A DNA stretch of 64,000 nt from Natronospirales bacterium (GCA_021792635.1 JAJYUH010000001.1:198515-262514); one strand, 5' to 3'; counted from the stretch's first letter, positions 25,760 through 35,257 are shown. Notes: generated by a model from the sequence alone, not told the origin. A program made the numbers and translations.

Positions 25760-27619
25760 TTAATTTGAGTTGTAACTCAACCGCACGAACAGGGAACGGC
25801 CGGCAGTATTGTAACCGGAGGCGGTCTGGTAACGGGTATCGAGCAGGTTTTCGAGACTGCCGCTCACGGCGAAGCCGTGGCCCACGTTCTGTCGGAGCGT
25901 CACACCGGCGAGCACGTAACCCGCGTCCGTGACCGGCGCGCCGGTATTGAAATCCAGATCGTTGCGCGGACCGGTGACGATAAGGTGGGCACCGAAGCTG
26001 GTGTGGTCGTTGTGCCAGTCGAGTGCGGTGGTCAGCGTGCGCTCCGAGCGCCTGAGCAGCAGCGTACCGGTATCCAGGTTCAGGGGTTGCTGGAAAATCA
26101 CGTGGGTGCGCCAGGACCAGGATGGCCGCGTCAGCAGGTATCCCAGCTCCAGCCCGCGCACGCGGGCGCGGGCGATGTTCTGGTTTTCGCCGTTCAGATT
26201 ACTGGGTGTGACCACGAATTCGATGAGGTTATCCAGATTGTTGCGGAACACACTCAGCGTAAGCTGCTGGTCGGCAGTGATTTTCTGCCGGAGGCCCAGT
26301 TCCACGTTTTGTGAAGTCTCCGGCTGCAGGTCCGGGTTGCCGCCGAAGCCGAAGCGTTCCTCGGCGCTGGGTGCGCGGAAGCCGGTGCCGACACCCGCGG
26401 TCAGGCGCGTGTCGGCCGTCAGATCGTAACCGTAATCCGCATTCCAGGTGAGATGATTACCGAAAGCCTGGTCATGGGTATTGCGCGCCGCCACCACCAG
26501 GCGGTGTCTGCCCGCGTGGAGGTCATCTTCCAGATACAGGGCGTTGATGCGGTCGGGGGCGTCGTAGCCGAGTCCGAAGGACTGGGAAGATACGTGCTGC
26601 GCCTCGGAATACAGTCCGGCGGTGAGCAGCTGGTATTCACCGAGTGCGATGTCGTTCTGCCAGTCCATCACGTTTCTCTGGGTGTGCACGAAATCCGGAC
26701 TCTGTTGTGGGTTGAACGGATCACCCTGCAACTGACCAATCTCATCCAGCATGTGGCTCAGGCTGAGGCGGCTGCGCCAGCCGGGCAGGAAATGACCCGT
26801 CAGGTCCATGCTGGTGACCTGGTTCTGGAAATGCTCGTCCTGCGGCACCAGATTGAAGGGCGGGTTGGGAGAGAAATCCATGTATTGGGTATTGCCGCTG
26901 CTTCGCCAGTGGTTGAAGTTCACGTCCAGCCCGCCAAGTTTGCTCCGTGCGTAGGCATTCCAGGTGCGGTCGGTGTTGCCGTTGTCAATGCGGCTGCCGG
27001 CCACTGCCGGGAACCCGTCGGTGTGGTAGTTGCTGGCGGATATGCCGAAGGCGCTGTTGCCCCGGGCGTAATCGAAATGACCGCCGCTGTCGTAGGTGCC
27101 GTAGCGGCCGGCGCCGACGTAGGCGCCGTAATGAGTGCCTTCACCTCCCTGTTTGGTAATGATGTTGATCACGCCGCCGATGGCGTCCGAGCCATAGAGC
27201 GCCGCCCGCGGGCCCTGGACGATCTCGATGCGCTCGATGTCATTCAGGTGGATATTCTGCAGTGCTGCGCCGCTGCCGTCCGCCGGGTTGATTTTCACGC
27301 CGTTGATCATCACCAGCGTCTGGTTGCTGTCGGTACCGCGCAGGAAAACGGAGGTGGGCTGGCCCGGTCCGCCATTGCTGGCCACGTCCAGCCCCGCGTA
27401 CTGCTGCAGCAGACCGCCGAGGGTCTGGGCGCCGCTTAACTGGATCTGCCGGGCGGTAATCACGATCACCGGCGCTACCTCCTGGTTGGCGGTGAGCGCC
27501 GTGCGTGTGGCGGTCACCACGATGGGTGCGCCGAGGCTGGTGGAATTATCGGCAAGTACGGCGAAGGGAAAAGATACCAGCAGTGCCGCGGCACCGCCCA
27601 AGACGATGGACTGACGCAT
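25760..27619 (-). CDS. btuB: TonB-dependent cobalamin receptor (BtuB-like)
   Basis: 619-residue outer-membrane receptor. After the signal peptide (to VLADN) comes a TonB box region APIVVTATRT, then the plug (VFLRGTDSNQTLVMINGVK, IEIVQGPRAALYGSDAIGG, VINIITK) and a 22-strand barrel. ATG 27619 is preceded by GAGGAGA. The cobalamin riboswitch at 27745-27930 sits in its 5' leader, so vitamin B12 or a corrinoid is the likely substrate, and excess B12 would shut it down. Confidence 0.92.
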   Translation of the reverse strand: MRQSIVLGGAAALLVSFPFAVLADNSTSLGAPIVVTATRTALTANQEVAPVIVITARQIQLSGAQTLGGLLQQYAGLDVASNGGPGQPTSVFLRGTDSNQTLVMINGVKINPADGSGAALQNIHLNDIERIEIVQGPRAALYGSDAIGGVINIITKQGGEGTHYGAYVGAGRYGTYDSGGHFDYARGNSAFGISASNYHTDGFPAVAGSRIDNGNTDRTWNAYARSKLGGLDVNFNHWRSSGNTQYMDFSPNPPFNLVPQDEHFQNQVTSMDLTGHFLPGWRSRLSLSHMLDEIGQLQGDPFNPQQSPDFVHTQRNVMDWQNDIALGEYQLLTAGLYSEAQHVSSQSFGLGYDAPDRINALYLEDDLHAGRHRLVVAARNTHDQAFGNHLTWNADYGYDLTADTRLTAGVGTGFRAPSAEERFGFGGNPDLQPETSQNVELGLRQKITADQQLTLSVFRNNLDNLIEFVVTPSNLNGENQNIARARVRGLELGYLLTRPSWSWRTHVIFQQPLNLDTGTLLLRRSERTLTTALDWHNDHTSFGAHLIVTGPRNDLDFNTGAPVTDAGYVLAGVTLRQNVGHGFAVSGSLENLLDTRYQTASGYNTAGRSLFVRLSYNSN

Positions 27620-27744
27620 GATGGTCTCCTCACGCAGCACGCCCGCATGCGTGAAAGCAGTGGCAAAACACCAGCGTAAGGATTTAGCGAGACGAGGCGG
27701 GAGTACCAGCCCGCGCGCATCACCCACCGCAACGCCGGAACAAT

Positions 27745-27930
27745 GCCTTCAGGCCGGTCTCCGGGCTCGCGAGCGGGATTTCTCCCGGATCTGTCGCCTT
27801 CCCGCGCTTCCAGCGCAGTGGCTGCATGACAGATCGTAACTCGCCTACCGTTGCGGGGGCAGCGCCGGCATTGTCGTGTGACGCACCGGCTTCCCGAGTG
27901 TCATCCGCCAGGATGACGCCTCAAGGCAGC
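27745..27930 (-). promoter_or_regulatory. Cobalamin riboswitch controlling btuB
   Basis: Read on the minus strand, the elements occur in order: a 5' stem ending CGGGAAGCCGGTG, the core GCTGCCCCCGCAACGGTA, the B12 box AGCCACTG, GGGAAGGCG, and the closing AGCCCGGAGACCGGCC. This is the classical adenosylcobalamin-binding layout. It ends about 125 bases before the btuB start, leaving room for an expression platform. Confidence 0.95.
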
Positions 27931-27999
27931 GGGCAATGTAGTGAGCCAGGAGAAGAGTGTCAAGTGGCTCATGGTAGAGCCGCGTAACCTGAAGATAAA

Positions 28000-28773
28000 A
28001 TGTATGGTATGGAAAACCAGAAGGGAGGCGCGCCCGCTCTCGAAATCCGGGGCGTATCCAAGTCATTCGGTAACATGCGTGCTGTCTGCGGCCTGAATCT
28101 CCGCATCCCGCCGGGAGAGTTTTACGCGCTGCTTGGTCCCAACGGCGCGGGCAAGACCACCACACTGCGCATGGTGGCAGGCCTGCTCAAGCCGGATTCC
28201 GGATGGATCAGCATCCTTGGCGTGGACGTGGCGGATTACCCAGAACGCGCCAAACGCCCGCTCGCCTGGGTTTCCGATGAACCGCTGCTCTACGACAAGC
28301 TTAACGCCACGGAGTATCTGGAATTCGTCGCCGGCCTCTGGGGTTTGGAGACGGTACAGGCTCAACCTCGTGCCGAGGAGCTGCTGCGCTGGTTGAACCT
28401 GTGGGAGCAGCAGCAGACACGTATCGAATCTTTTTCCAGGGGCATGCGCCAGAAGCTGTCGCTGGCAGGCGCGCTCATCCATGATCCCAAGCTCCTGATT
28501 CTCGACGAACCCCTCACCGGCCTGGACGCGGCGGCCGCTCGCCAAGTGAAGGACCTGCTCAAACAGATCGTGCGTGATGGCGCCAGCGTGGTGCTGACTA
28601 CGCACATCCTGGAGGTGGCGGAACGGCTCGCGGAGCGCATCGGCATCATCTGCAATGGTGAGCTGATTGCCGAAGGCACGCTTGAAGAGTTGCGCGCACG
28701 GCAAGGTGATTCACAGAATACCAGCCTGGAAGATCTGTTCCTGGAACTTACTTCCGAGGGTACAACCGTATGA
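28000..28773 (+). CDS. ABC exporter ATP-binding protein
   Basis: 257 residues with Walker [12 protein letters not shown]-loop SDEPLLYD, signature FSRGMRQKLSLAGAL and Walker B LLILDEPLTGLD, H-loop TTHIL. It belongs to the CcmA/NatA-like branch that drives ABC-2 exporters. Two near starts exist (28000 and 28009). It is divergent from the riboswitch leader and overlaps the permease gene by 4 bases (ATGA). Confidence 0.9.
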   Translation: MYGMENQKGGAPALEIRGVSKSFGNMRAVCGLNLRIPPGEFYALLGPNGAGKTTTLRMVAGLLKPDSGWISILGVDVADYPERAKRPLAWVSDEPLLYDKLNATEYLEFVAGLWGLETVQAQPRAEELLRWLNLWEQQQTRIESFSRGMRQKLSLAGALIHDPKLLILDEPLTGLDAAAARQVKDLLKQIVRDGASVVLTTHILEVAERLAERIGIICNGELIAEGTLEELRARQGDSQNTSLEDLFLELTSEGTTV

Positions 28774-30326
28774 AGTTGAAGCCCGGTTCTGTACCCTGGC
28801 TACTGATGTTTGATTTGCGGCTCATGCTGCGGAACGTGGCCGGGCGCATGCATGTTAGCTATTTGCGCCTGCTGATTAATGTAGGGGTGTTATGGGGCGT
28901 ACTGATGCACCTGCTTGCTTGGGGGATCGTGCTAGGCATCTTTGCGGTACAGTCCCGCATCACAACGATGCAGGCCGACCTGACACTCTCGGTTCTGTTA
29001 TTGCTGGTATTTATCACGGTCACGGGTATCAGCATGAACAATGTCATCAGTCTGGTGTTCCTGCGCGGTGATCTGGACATGCTTTGTACCTCACCGCTGC
29101 CGGTACATAACATTTTTGCGACACGTGCGCTGACCATCGGCCTGCAAGCGATGCTGCTGCCCGCTTTCTTGTTGTTGCCCGTGGCCAACGTGGCAGCACT
29201 CTATGGCCGATTCCGCTGGCTGGCCATGTATCCCTGCCTGATGGCCTTGGCCTTGCTGGCCGCGGGGCTTGCGATACTGCTCACACTGGCGCTGGTGCAT
29301 GTCATCGGACCGCGCCGTGCCCGCGTGGTCACACTGGTCGTAGGATCACTATTCGGTGTCTCAATATTCTTGGCACTGGAGCTGCCCAACATGCTGGGCA
29401 AGACCACGAAAACACATGCCGAGCAGATGCTGATGCACTGGCTCCATACCGCCAGGCTGGCAGCACCTGACAGCATGTTGTGGTATCCGGCGCGTGCCAT
29501 GCAGGGTGAGTTATGGCCGCTTGTTGTGTTGCTTGTGGTTGCGGCTGTTTTTTTCCTCGCAGTCACTTTCAACCTGCAGCGCGGATTTTTGCTTGCCACC
29601 CAGTATGCGTCAGGTATGGACACACAGACGCGGCGCACGGCGGCTAAAGTGTCTTTACATCCGCATTTCTGGCGTGTGATGTTTCTCAAGGAATGGCGGC
29701 TGGTGTATCGAAATCCCCAGTTGTTGGTACAGATATTCCGGACCTTGGTTTATCTGATCCCCGCCGCTTTTTTCCTGTTCCGCGACAGTACCTTGATAGG
29801 GGGTGATCATGTCGCGGCTGTGGCTGCGCTCACGGTTGTCCTCGCCGCACAGCTTGCCGGAACCCTCACTTGGGTCTCGGTCTGCGCCGAGGATGCACCG
29901 GAAGTGCTCGCCACGGCACCGCGTACCCCGGGAAATCTGCGCCGTACCAAGCTGCAGGTGATGTTGCTGCCTTTGTGGTTGGCACTGTTACCGGTTGTGG
30001 CGCTAATCGGTATAGTCAAACTGCCGGTGGGTATATGGCTTCTGATTGCGCTTGTGGGCGCCACCCTGAGCATGGGATTATACAATTTGTGGATGCCGGT
30101 TCCGGGGGCGCGCACACAGTTGCGGCGTGCCATGCGGTCCTCTGGTGGCATGCAACTCGAGCGCATGCTGCCGGTACTCGCGATCAATTTCGGCTGGGCC
30201 GCCGTAGCATTCTGCGTACCCACCGGACACTGGCTGAGTGGCGTGATCGCCCTGCTTGCAGCGCTGGCGGCACCGGTATTTGTCTGGTGGCGCAGCCGCA
30301 ACGCGGAACCTGTGCTGAGCTACTGA
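28770..30326 (+). CDS. Large ABC exporter permease, substrate unknown
   Basis: 518 residues with about 12 membrane helices grouped in two halves, separated by a cytoplasmic stretch (HPHFWRVMFLKEWRLVYRNPQLL). FLRGDLDMLCTSPLP and CAEDAPEVLATAPRTP are repeated-type cytoplasmic motifs of this exporter family. With the ATPase upstream it forms a complete transporter. It shares the bases TGATG with the next gene's start, implying one operon of three genes. Confidence 0.8.
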   Translation: MKLKPGSVPWLLMFDLRLMLRNVAGRMHVSYLRLLINVGVLWGVLMHLLAWGIVLGIFAVQSRITTMQADLTLSVLLLLVFITVTGISMNNVISLVFLRGDLDMLCTSPLPVHNIFATRALTIGLQAMLLPAFLLLPVANVAALYGRFRWLAMYPCLMALALLAAGLAILLTLALVHVIGPRRARVVTLVVGSLFGVSIFLALELPNMLGKTTKTHAEQMLMHWLHTARLAAPDSMLWYPARAMQGELWPLVVLLVVAAVFFLAVTFNLQRGFLLATQYASGMDTQTRRTAAKVSLHPHFWRVMFLKEWRLVYRNPQLLVQIFRTLVYLIPAAFFLFRDSTLIGGDHVAAVAALTVVLAAQLAGTLTWVSVCAEDAPEVLATAPRTPGNLRRTKLQVMLLPLWLALLPVVALIGIVKLPVGIWLLIALVGATLSMGLYNLWMPVPGARTQLRRAMRSSGGMQLERMLPVLAINFGWAAVAFCVPTGHWLSGVIALLAALAAPVFVWWRSRNAEPVLSY

Positions 30327-31108
30327 TGCGCATTTCTCTATATCAGGTAGACGCTTTCACCAGTTGCGTGTTCCGCGGCAATCCGGCAGCAGTCTGTCCG
30401 CTCGGCGCCTGGTTGCCGGATGAGCTGATGCAGCAGATTGCGGCGGAGAACAATCTGTCCGAGACCGCATTCTTTGTGCCGCTTAAAGACGGCTATCACT
30501 TGCGCTGGTTCACGCCGCGGACCGAGGTGGATCTGTGCGGCCATGCGACCCTCGCCTCCGCCCACGTGATCGCACACATACTCAAGCCGGGCACGCGCGC
30601 CATCCGTTTCCACTCGAAAAGCGGCCCGTTGTCCGTGGCCATCGTGGGCGATAGGTTGCAACTGGATTTCCCCGCCGATCCGCCGGTGCCGGTAAGCGAC
30701 GGAGCCGCTGTGGTCCGCGCCCTCGGCGCCAGGCCCGAGGCCTTGCTCAGCGGGCGCGACAAATATCTGGCGGTGCTGGTTTCCGAGAGAGCGGTGCGCG
30801 ATGCATCACCCGACGAACGGGCGCTCGCCGCGCTGGATCGCCTGGGCGTAATCGTGTCCGCGCCCGGCACGGATTGTGATTTCCTGTCGCGCTTCTTCGC
30901 CCCCAACGTTGGCGTGCCGGAGGACCCGGTAACCGGTTCCGCGCATTGCGTGCTGGTACCTTACTGGGCTGCGCGCCTCGGCAAAACGAAGCTGCATGCA
31001 CGGCAAGTGTCGGCACGTGGCGGCGAACTGTCCTGCGAAGCACGCGGCGAGCGCGTGCTGATCGCGGGTCAGGCCGTCACCTATATGCAGGGATGCATCA
31101 CTATCTGA
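30326..31108 (+). CDS. PhzF-family isomerase/epimerase-like protein
   Basis: 260 residues, diaminopimelate-epimerase fold. Family motifs: QVDAFTSCVFRGNPAAV, ENNLSETAFF with the catalytic Glu, LRWFTPRTEVDLCGHATLA and EDPVTGSAHC. PhzF proteins isomerise small anionic metabolites; most, like this one, have no known substrate. Start ATG 30326 overlaps the permease stop, so its product may be linked to what the exporter moves. Confidence 0.9.
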   Translation: MRISLYQVDAFTSCVFRGNPAAVCPLGAWLPDELMQQIAAENNLSETAFFVPLKDGYHLRWFTPRTEVDLCGHATLASAHVIAHILKPGTRAIRFHSKSGPLSVAIVGDRLQLDFPADPPVPVSDGAAVVRALGARPEALLSGRDKYLAVLVSERAVRDASPDERALAALDRLGVIVSAPGTDCDFLSRFFAPNVGVPEDPVTGSAHCVLVPYWAARLGKTKLHARQVSARGGELSCEARGERVLIAGQAVTYMQGCITI

Positions 31109-31243
31109 ACGGCGCGCACGAAAACCGCCTGGTTTTTGCCGTTCCCTGCAGGCGGGGCTGGCGCCATGTACGTGAGAAAGCACGCTGATGGCGGAAACAA
31201 AAACGCATATACAGGGCTTTTGCAGCAGAAGGCGGTGAAGATT

Positions 31244-31822
31244 TTACAGCGCCTGGAAGGCGCTGCCGCTCTGGATGTCAGCCAACGCTTTCTGCGCCAT
31301 GGCGGCGGTCTGCTTTTCACCCGTGGCAAAATCCTTCGGGTCGTTCACCTGCACCATTATCTTGTAACCGTTTTCGATGAAATGCAGTTGTACCGAGCTC
31401 GCGGTGGGGCTCTGGGTGTTGTCCACATAGAACGCACCGTTACCGAAGCCTTTGGCGGCATGAACCTGAAGGGGCGTGATATTGTTCTTGAAGAGCACTT
31501 TTACCTGGGCCGCATCGGCCGCAAGGTTGGCGGCAGGATCCTTGGAAGCGGACTTGGTGATCTGGATAAGGCCGTGGGTATTGTCCCGGGCGTCATTGTA
31601 TTCGCACACGTGGATGGGTGAGTTCTCGCCGGAGAGCTTGAATGCCGTGAGCTTGCCGCCGAGAATCTGGCTGGCGTCAATATTGGTGACGGCGAGGCAC
31701 GCCATGAGCACCTTCTTGGCATGGGGACTGGAACCCTGTGAGCAGGCGGCGAAGGTGCCGAGGAGCAGCGCGCTGATGGCGCCGATGACGGACAGTCTGG
31801 TGAAACGGCTCAGCTTGATCAT
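31244..31822 (-). CDS. Small lipoprotein of unknown function
   Basis: 192 residues with an N-terminal signal (LSVIGAISALLLGTFAAC) ending in a probable lipidated Cys; the -3 Phe is not the usual Leu. The mature part holds a CLAV...CEYND Cys pair and HFIENGYKIMVQV. No family recognised. It lies downstream of the BtuCD-like genes on the same strand, 110 bases away, and might be part of that unit. Confidence 0.65.
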   Translation of the reverse strand: MIKLSRFTRLSVIGAISALLLGTFAACSQGSSPHAKKVLMACLAVTNIDASQILGGKLTAFKLSGENSPIHVCEYNDARDNTHGLIQITKSASKDPAANLAADAAQVKVLFKNNITPLQVHAAKGFGNGAFYVDNTQSPTASSVQLHFIENGYKIMVQVNDPKDFATGEKQTAAMAQKALADIQSGSAFQAL

Positions 31823-31932
31823 GGTTTCTAGCCTCTTGATCGGTTAAGGGAGCGTCGCTTCAGCAATACGGGAAGCGCCGCGATGCCGGATGGATATTTC
31901 ACCGCCAAGGATACCGTATCAGAAGCCGGGCG

Positions 31933-32724
31933 TCAGGTGCGGTCCGCTTCGCGGGCCTGATCCGGCACGAACACCGTACCCCCCGCCCAGTGCAGCGGGG
32001 CCACCGGTGTCTGATACAGGCGGCTCAAGTTCCCGGCGGTCAGGGTTTCGGTGCTGTCCCCGCACAGGGTCTCGCCAGCACCGAACAGCATCAGCACCCG
32101 GTTGCAGAAACGCGCCGCCAGGTTCACGTCATGCAGGCTCATGATGATGACGCGTCCCTGTTCGCGCGCCAGTGCGGCAAAGTGCCTGAGCAGCGCTAAT
32201 TGATGATGCAGATCCAGCTGGTGCGCCGGCTCGTCCAGCAGAAACAGGTGCGGGTCCTGGGTGAGAACGGTGGCGATGGCGAGTCGGCGGCGCTCGCCGC
32301 CGGAAAGCTGTGTCTGCATGCGCTGTTCCAGGCCGTCGAGCCCGACCATTTTAAGCGCGCGTCGCGCAATGTTCACATCCGCGTGGGATTCCCAGCGCCA
32401 GAATTCGATGTGCGGATGCCGGCCGATCAGTGCGGTTTCCAGCACCGATGCCGGCAGGCTGTCTTCCTGCTGCTGCATGAGCAGGCCGAGCTGCTGCGCG
32501 ATGCGCCGGCGTGGCAGCGCAGCGAGTGGTGCGCCATGCAGAAGAATTTCCCCGCTGTCAGGCGCGCGTAAACCCGCCAGGGTATGCAGTAATGTAGTCT
32601 TGCCCGCGCCGTTGCCGCCCAGCAGGCCGAGGCAGGTGCCGGCATGCAGCGCAAGACTGAGTTCGCGGCACACGTATTTGCCGGCGATACTCACCGTGAG
32701 TGCATGTATCTCCAGCTCATTCAT
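31933..32724 (-). CDS. ABC uptake ATPase, BtuD/FepC-like
   Basis: 263 residues; Walker A GGNGAGKTT, signature LSGGERRRLAIATVL, Walker B FLLDEPAHQLDL, H-loop MSLHDVNLA. This is the ATPase class used for cobalamin, heme and siderophore import. ATG 32724 overlaps the permease stop by 4 bases; the longer open frame upstream is the permease's shadow. With btuB under a cobalamin riboswitch nearby, corrinoid import is the best guess, but iron chelates cannot be excluded. Confidence 0.88.
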   Translation of the reverse strand: MNELEIHALTVSIAGKYVCRELSLALHAGTCLGLLGGNGAGKTTLLHTLAGLRAPDSGEILLHGAPLAALPRRRIAQQLGLLMQQQEDSLPASVLETALIGRHPHIEFWRWESHADVNIARRALKMVGLDGLEQRMQTQLSGGERRRLAIATVLTQDPHLFLLDEPAHQLDLHHQLALLRHFAALAREQGRVIIMSLHDVNLAARFCNRVLMLFGAGETLCGDSTETLTAGNLSRLYQTPVAPLHWAGGTVFVPDQAREADRT

Positions 32725-33707
32725 AGCGGTCCCCGTGCACGATTCAGAAGATACAGGAATATCGGCACACCAATGGCGGCGGTAACGATGCCTACCGGCA
32801 ACTGTTGCGGTGCCACGATGGTGCGCGCCAGTGTATCCGCCAGTAGCAGAAGACTCCCACCCAGCAACACCGCGCCGGGCAGCAGCGTGCGGTGGTCGCT
32901 GCCGGACACCAGCCTGAGCATGTGCGGTATCACCAAGCCCACGAAACCGATGGCACCCGCTTCGGTCACTGCAACGGCGGTGAACAGTGAGGCACCGATA
33001 TATATGGCGATGGTGAACGGACGCACGGCGATGCCCAGTGCTTCGGCCAGGGTTTCGCCGCGGGCGAGTACGTTCAAGTGCCGCGCAAACGGCAGGCATA
33101 CCGCGAGGCCGGCGCTGACCACCGCCAGTGGTAGCCAGCCGCTGCCGCGATAGGACAAGTCGCCCATGAGCCAGAACAGCATGCCGCGCAGGCTGGCGTT
33201 GTTGGAGAGTATCAGCAACAGGCTGATGACGGCGCCCCAGCCGAACGCCACGACGATGCCGGTAAGCAGCAAACGTGTGGGCGTCCAGCCGCCACGACCG
33301 TGGGCGAGGGCGAACACCATGAGCGTGGATACGAGCGCGCCCACAAAAGCGCTGCCACTCACCCAGATACCCGCAAGACCGAGCAGCAGTGACGTGAGCG
33401 CACCGGCGGCGGCGCCGCCGGATACGCCGAGGATGTACGGATCCGCCAGCGGGTTGCGTAACAGAACCTGCATAAGCGCGCCGGCCAGCGCCAGCAGTCC
33501 GCCGGTGGCGAAGGCGGTAACGGCGCGTGGTAGACGCAACTGCAGTACCAGTGTGCGCGTGAGCGGATCCGCCCCACCGCCCAATGCCTCGATCACCCCC
33601 CGCAGCGGCAGATGCACGCTGCCGACGGCAAGCGCCACAAAAAATGCCATGATTGTAAGCATCGCGAGGGCGACGAGTAGCGGTACAGGCTGGAGATGCC
33701 GTTGCAT
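32721..33707 (-). CDS. ABC uptake permease, BtuC/FecCD family
   Basis: 328 residues with about ten helices. Family motifs: LRLPRAVTAFATGGLLALAG, QVLLRNPLADPYILGVSGGA, GFVGLVIPHMLRLVSGSDHR and LPVGIVTAAIGVPIFLYLL. It pairs with the ATPase downstream. No periplasmic binding protein (BtuF) gene lies next to it. The start is 4 bases after the stop of the wrecked HAD gene. Confidence 0.9.
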   Translation of the reverse strand: MQRHLQPVPLLVALAMLTIMAFFVALAVGSVHLPLRGVIEALGGGADPLTRTLVLQLRLPRAVTAFATGGLLALAGALMQVLLRNPLADPYILGVSGGAAAGALTSLLLGLAGIWVSGSAFVGALVSTLMVFALAHGRGGWTPTRLLLTGIVVAFGWGAVISLLLILSNNASLRGMLFWLMGDLSYRGSGWLPLAVVSAGLAVCLPFARHLNVLARGETLAEALGIAVRPFTIAIYIGASLFTAVAVTEAGAIGFVGLVIPHMLRLVSGSDHRTLLPGAVLLGGSLLLLADTLARTIVAPQQLPVGIVTAAIGVPIFLYLLNRARGPL

Positions 33708-33710
33708 GGG

Positions 33711-34015
33711 TCAGGAAACGGCAGTGGCCGGTTCACGGCGCATATGCAATGTGGGCCAGCCCCGCGCCCGGGCGGTCTGCATCACCACTCTGTCTGGATT
33801 CACCGCCACGGGATGCTCGACACTTTCCAGAAGCGGCAGGTCGTTGTGGGAATCGGAATAAAACCAGGTCTCCGCAGGCGCCAGTTTTTTCCTGTACAGC
33901 TATTCGCGAAGATAGAGGCATCCACAGCGCCTTCCTCCGCGAAAAACCGGCACCAGAGTTCGTCGCTGTTGCCGTCCGGCAGCGTATGGTCCAGGTCGAA
34001 AAGCGCAAGGTTCAC
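33711..34015 (-). pseudogene. HAD-IB phosphatase remnant with the middle deleted and frame lost
   Basis: From GTG 34015 the frame begins MNLALFDLDHTLPDGNSDELW, the HAD nucleophile motif DxDxT of SerB-like HAD-IB enzymes, and continues to about residue 42. Then a different frame carries the family's C-terminal part: WFYSDSHNDLPLLESVEHP, VAVNPDRVV, GWPTLHMRR, ending at TGA 33711-33713. Around 130-140 residues normally lie between these blocks. Such a gene beside rppH is common in gammaproteobacteria, so this is a decayed native gene. Confidence 0.85.
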
Positions 34016-34128
34016 CGTGAGAATCCGCGAATATGGGGAGGGCGGGGAGGTTAAAGAAATCCCGCAGTAAGCACAACCGGGCGAGTTTGCCAGTGCACCT
34101 GCCTTTGTGGAACACTTGCCGCATGGGT

Positions 34129-34653
34129 ATGCATGCGTCCGGTATCGCGGGCGGGGTCATTGACGCGGAAGGCTTCCGCGCCAACGTGGGTATCATGCTC
34201 ACCGACGGCGCCAGCCGGCTTTTCTGGGCGCGCCGTACTGGTCAGTCCGCCTGGCAGTTTCCCCAGGGCGGCATCCAGGAGCATGAAAGCCCGGAGGAGG
34301 CACTGTTTCGGGAATTGGGTGAGGAGATCGGTCTCGGCCAGGAGCACGTGCAGGTACTGGGCAGTACCCGTTGCTGGTTGAAGTACCGTCTTCCGCAGCG
34401 CTATCTGCGCCATGATCTGGCGCCATTGTGCATCGGCCAGAAGCAGATATGGTTCATGCTGCGCTTCCAGGGGGATGAAAGTGCGGTTTGTCTGAACGCT
34501 GGCGCCACGCCGGAATTCGACCACTGGTGCTGGGTGGATTACTGGCGTCCCTTGAAGGAAGTGATATTCTTCAAGCGAAGTGTCTATCGCAGCGCATTGT
34601 CGGAATTGGCGCCGCTGGTGTTTCCCGGGGACGTACCGCTGTCGTCATTCTGA
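34129..34653 (+). CDS. rppH: RNA pyrophosphohydrolase RppH
   Basis: Nudix hydrolase of about 174 residues that removes pyrophosphate from mRNA 5' ends and so starts decay. VIDAEGFRANVGIML and WQFPQGGI match RppH; the Nudix box is GGIQEHESPEEALFRELGEE followed by IGL. The usual N-terminus MIDAEGFR is here preceded by extra residues because the Val codon GTC cannot start; ATG 34129 (or 34123) is used. No strong ribosome site is visible. The 3' end overlaps the opposing acetyltransferase gene by 70 bases. Confidence 0.93.
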   Translation: MHASGIAGGVIDAEGFRANVGIMLTDGASRLFWARRTGQSAWQFPQGGIQEHESPEEALFRELGEEIGLGQEHVQVLGSTRCWLKYRLPQRYLRHDLAPLCIGQKQIWFMLRFQGDESAVCLNAGATPEFDHWCWVDYWRPLKEVIFFKRSVYRSALSELAPLVFPGDVPLSSF

Positions 34654-35159
34654 ATTCCGTACTCTCCCGCCGCGGCGGCCAGATTGGCGAGCGCCGTGCC
34701 GCTGACGCGATTAATTCTCCACTCCTGCATGATGTGCGCACCGAGACTCTGGTAGAAGCGGATTGCCGGCGCATTCCAGTCCAGCACTGCCCATTCAAAG
34801 CGGCCGCAGCCGCGTTGCAGTGCGAGCCGCGCGAGCCAGGCGAGCATTTTTCTGCCGTAGCCCTTGCCACGGAATTCAGGTTTCACGTACAGGTCTTCGA
34901 GGTACAGTCCAGGCCGACCCACAAAGGTGGAGAAGTTGTGGAAGAAGAGCGCGAAACCTACCGGGATGCGCTGGTATTCCGTGATGATGGCTTCCGCCAC
35001 GGGGTGCGTGCCGAAAAGATGCTTCTCAATATCCTTTTCCGTGGCGGTCACTTCATGGGCGAGCTTTTCATACGTGGCCAGCTCGCGGATGAACCCCAGA
35101 ATCAAAGCGATGTCTTCACGCCGTGCATGGCGGATGAGGAACTTGGACTTACTCGACAT
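34584..35159 (-). CDS. GNAT-family N-acetyltransferase
   Basis: 191 residues. Acetyl-CoA motif A is YVKPEFRGKGYGRKMLAWLA; GLYLEDLYV and AVLDWNAPAIRFYQSLGA match the diamine/spermidine N-acetyltransferase-like group. ATG 35159 has GAGGT about 8 bases upstream. The last ~25 residues (NDDSGTSPGNTSGANSDN) are low in complexity and encoded opposite the rppH 3' end, suggesting a lost original stop. Confidence 0.87.
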   Translation of the reverse strand: MSSKSKFLIRHARREDIALILGFIRELATYEKLAHEVTATEKDIEKHLFGTHPVAEAIITEYQRIPVGFALFFHNFSTFVGRPGLYLEDLYVKPEFRGKGYGRKMLAWLARLALQRGCGRFEWAVLDWNAPAIRFYQSLGAHIMQEWRINRVSGTALANLAAAAGEYGIQNDDSGTSPGNTSGANSDNALR

Positions 35160-35257
35160 GGTGGATACCTCACTTGTGACATTATGGGCCGAGGCGGCCT
35201 CACCGGACCACACCGTGCTTATCAGCCGGATGCCGGAGAACCTTTTCCGCACTTCTG

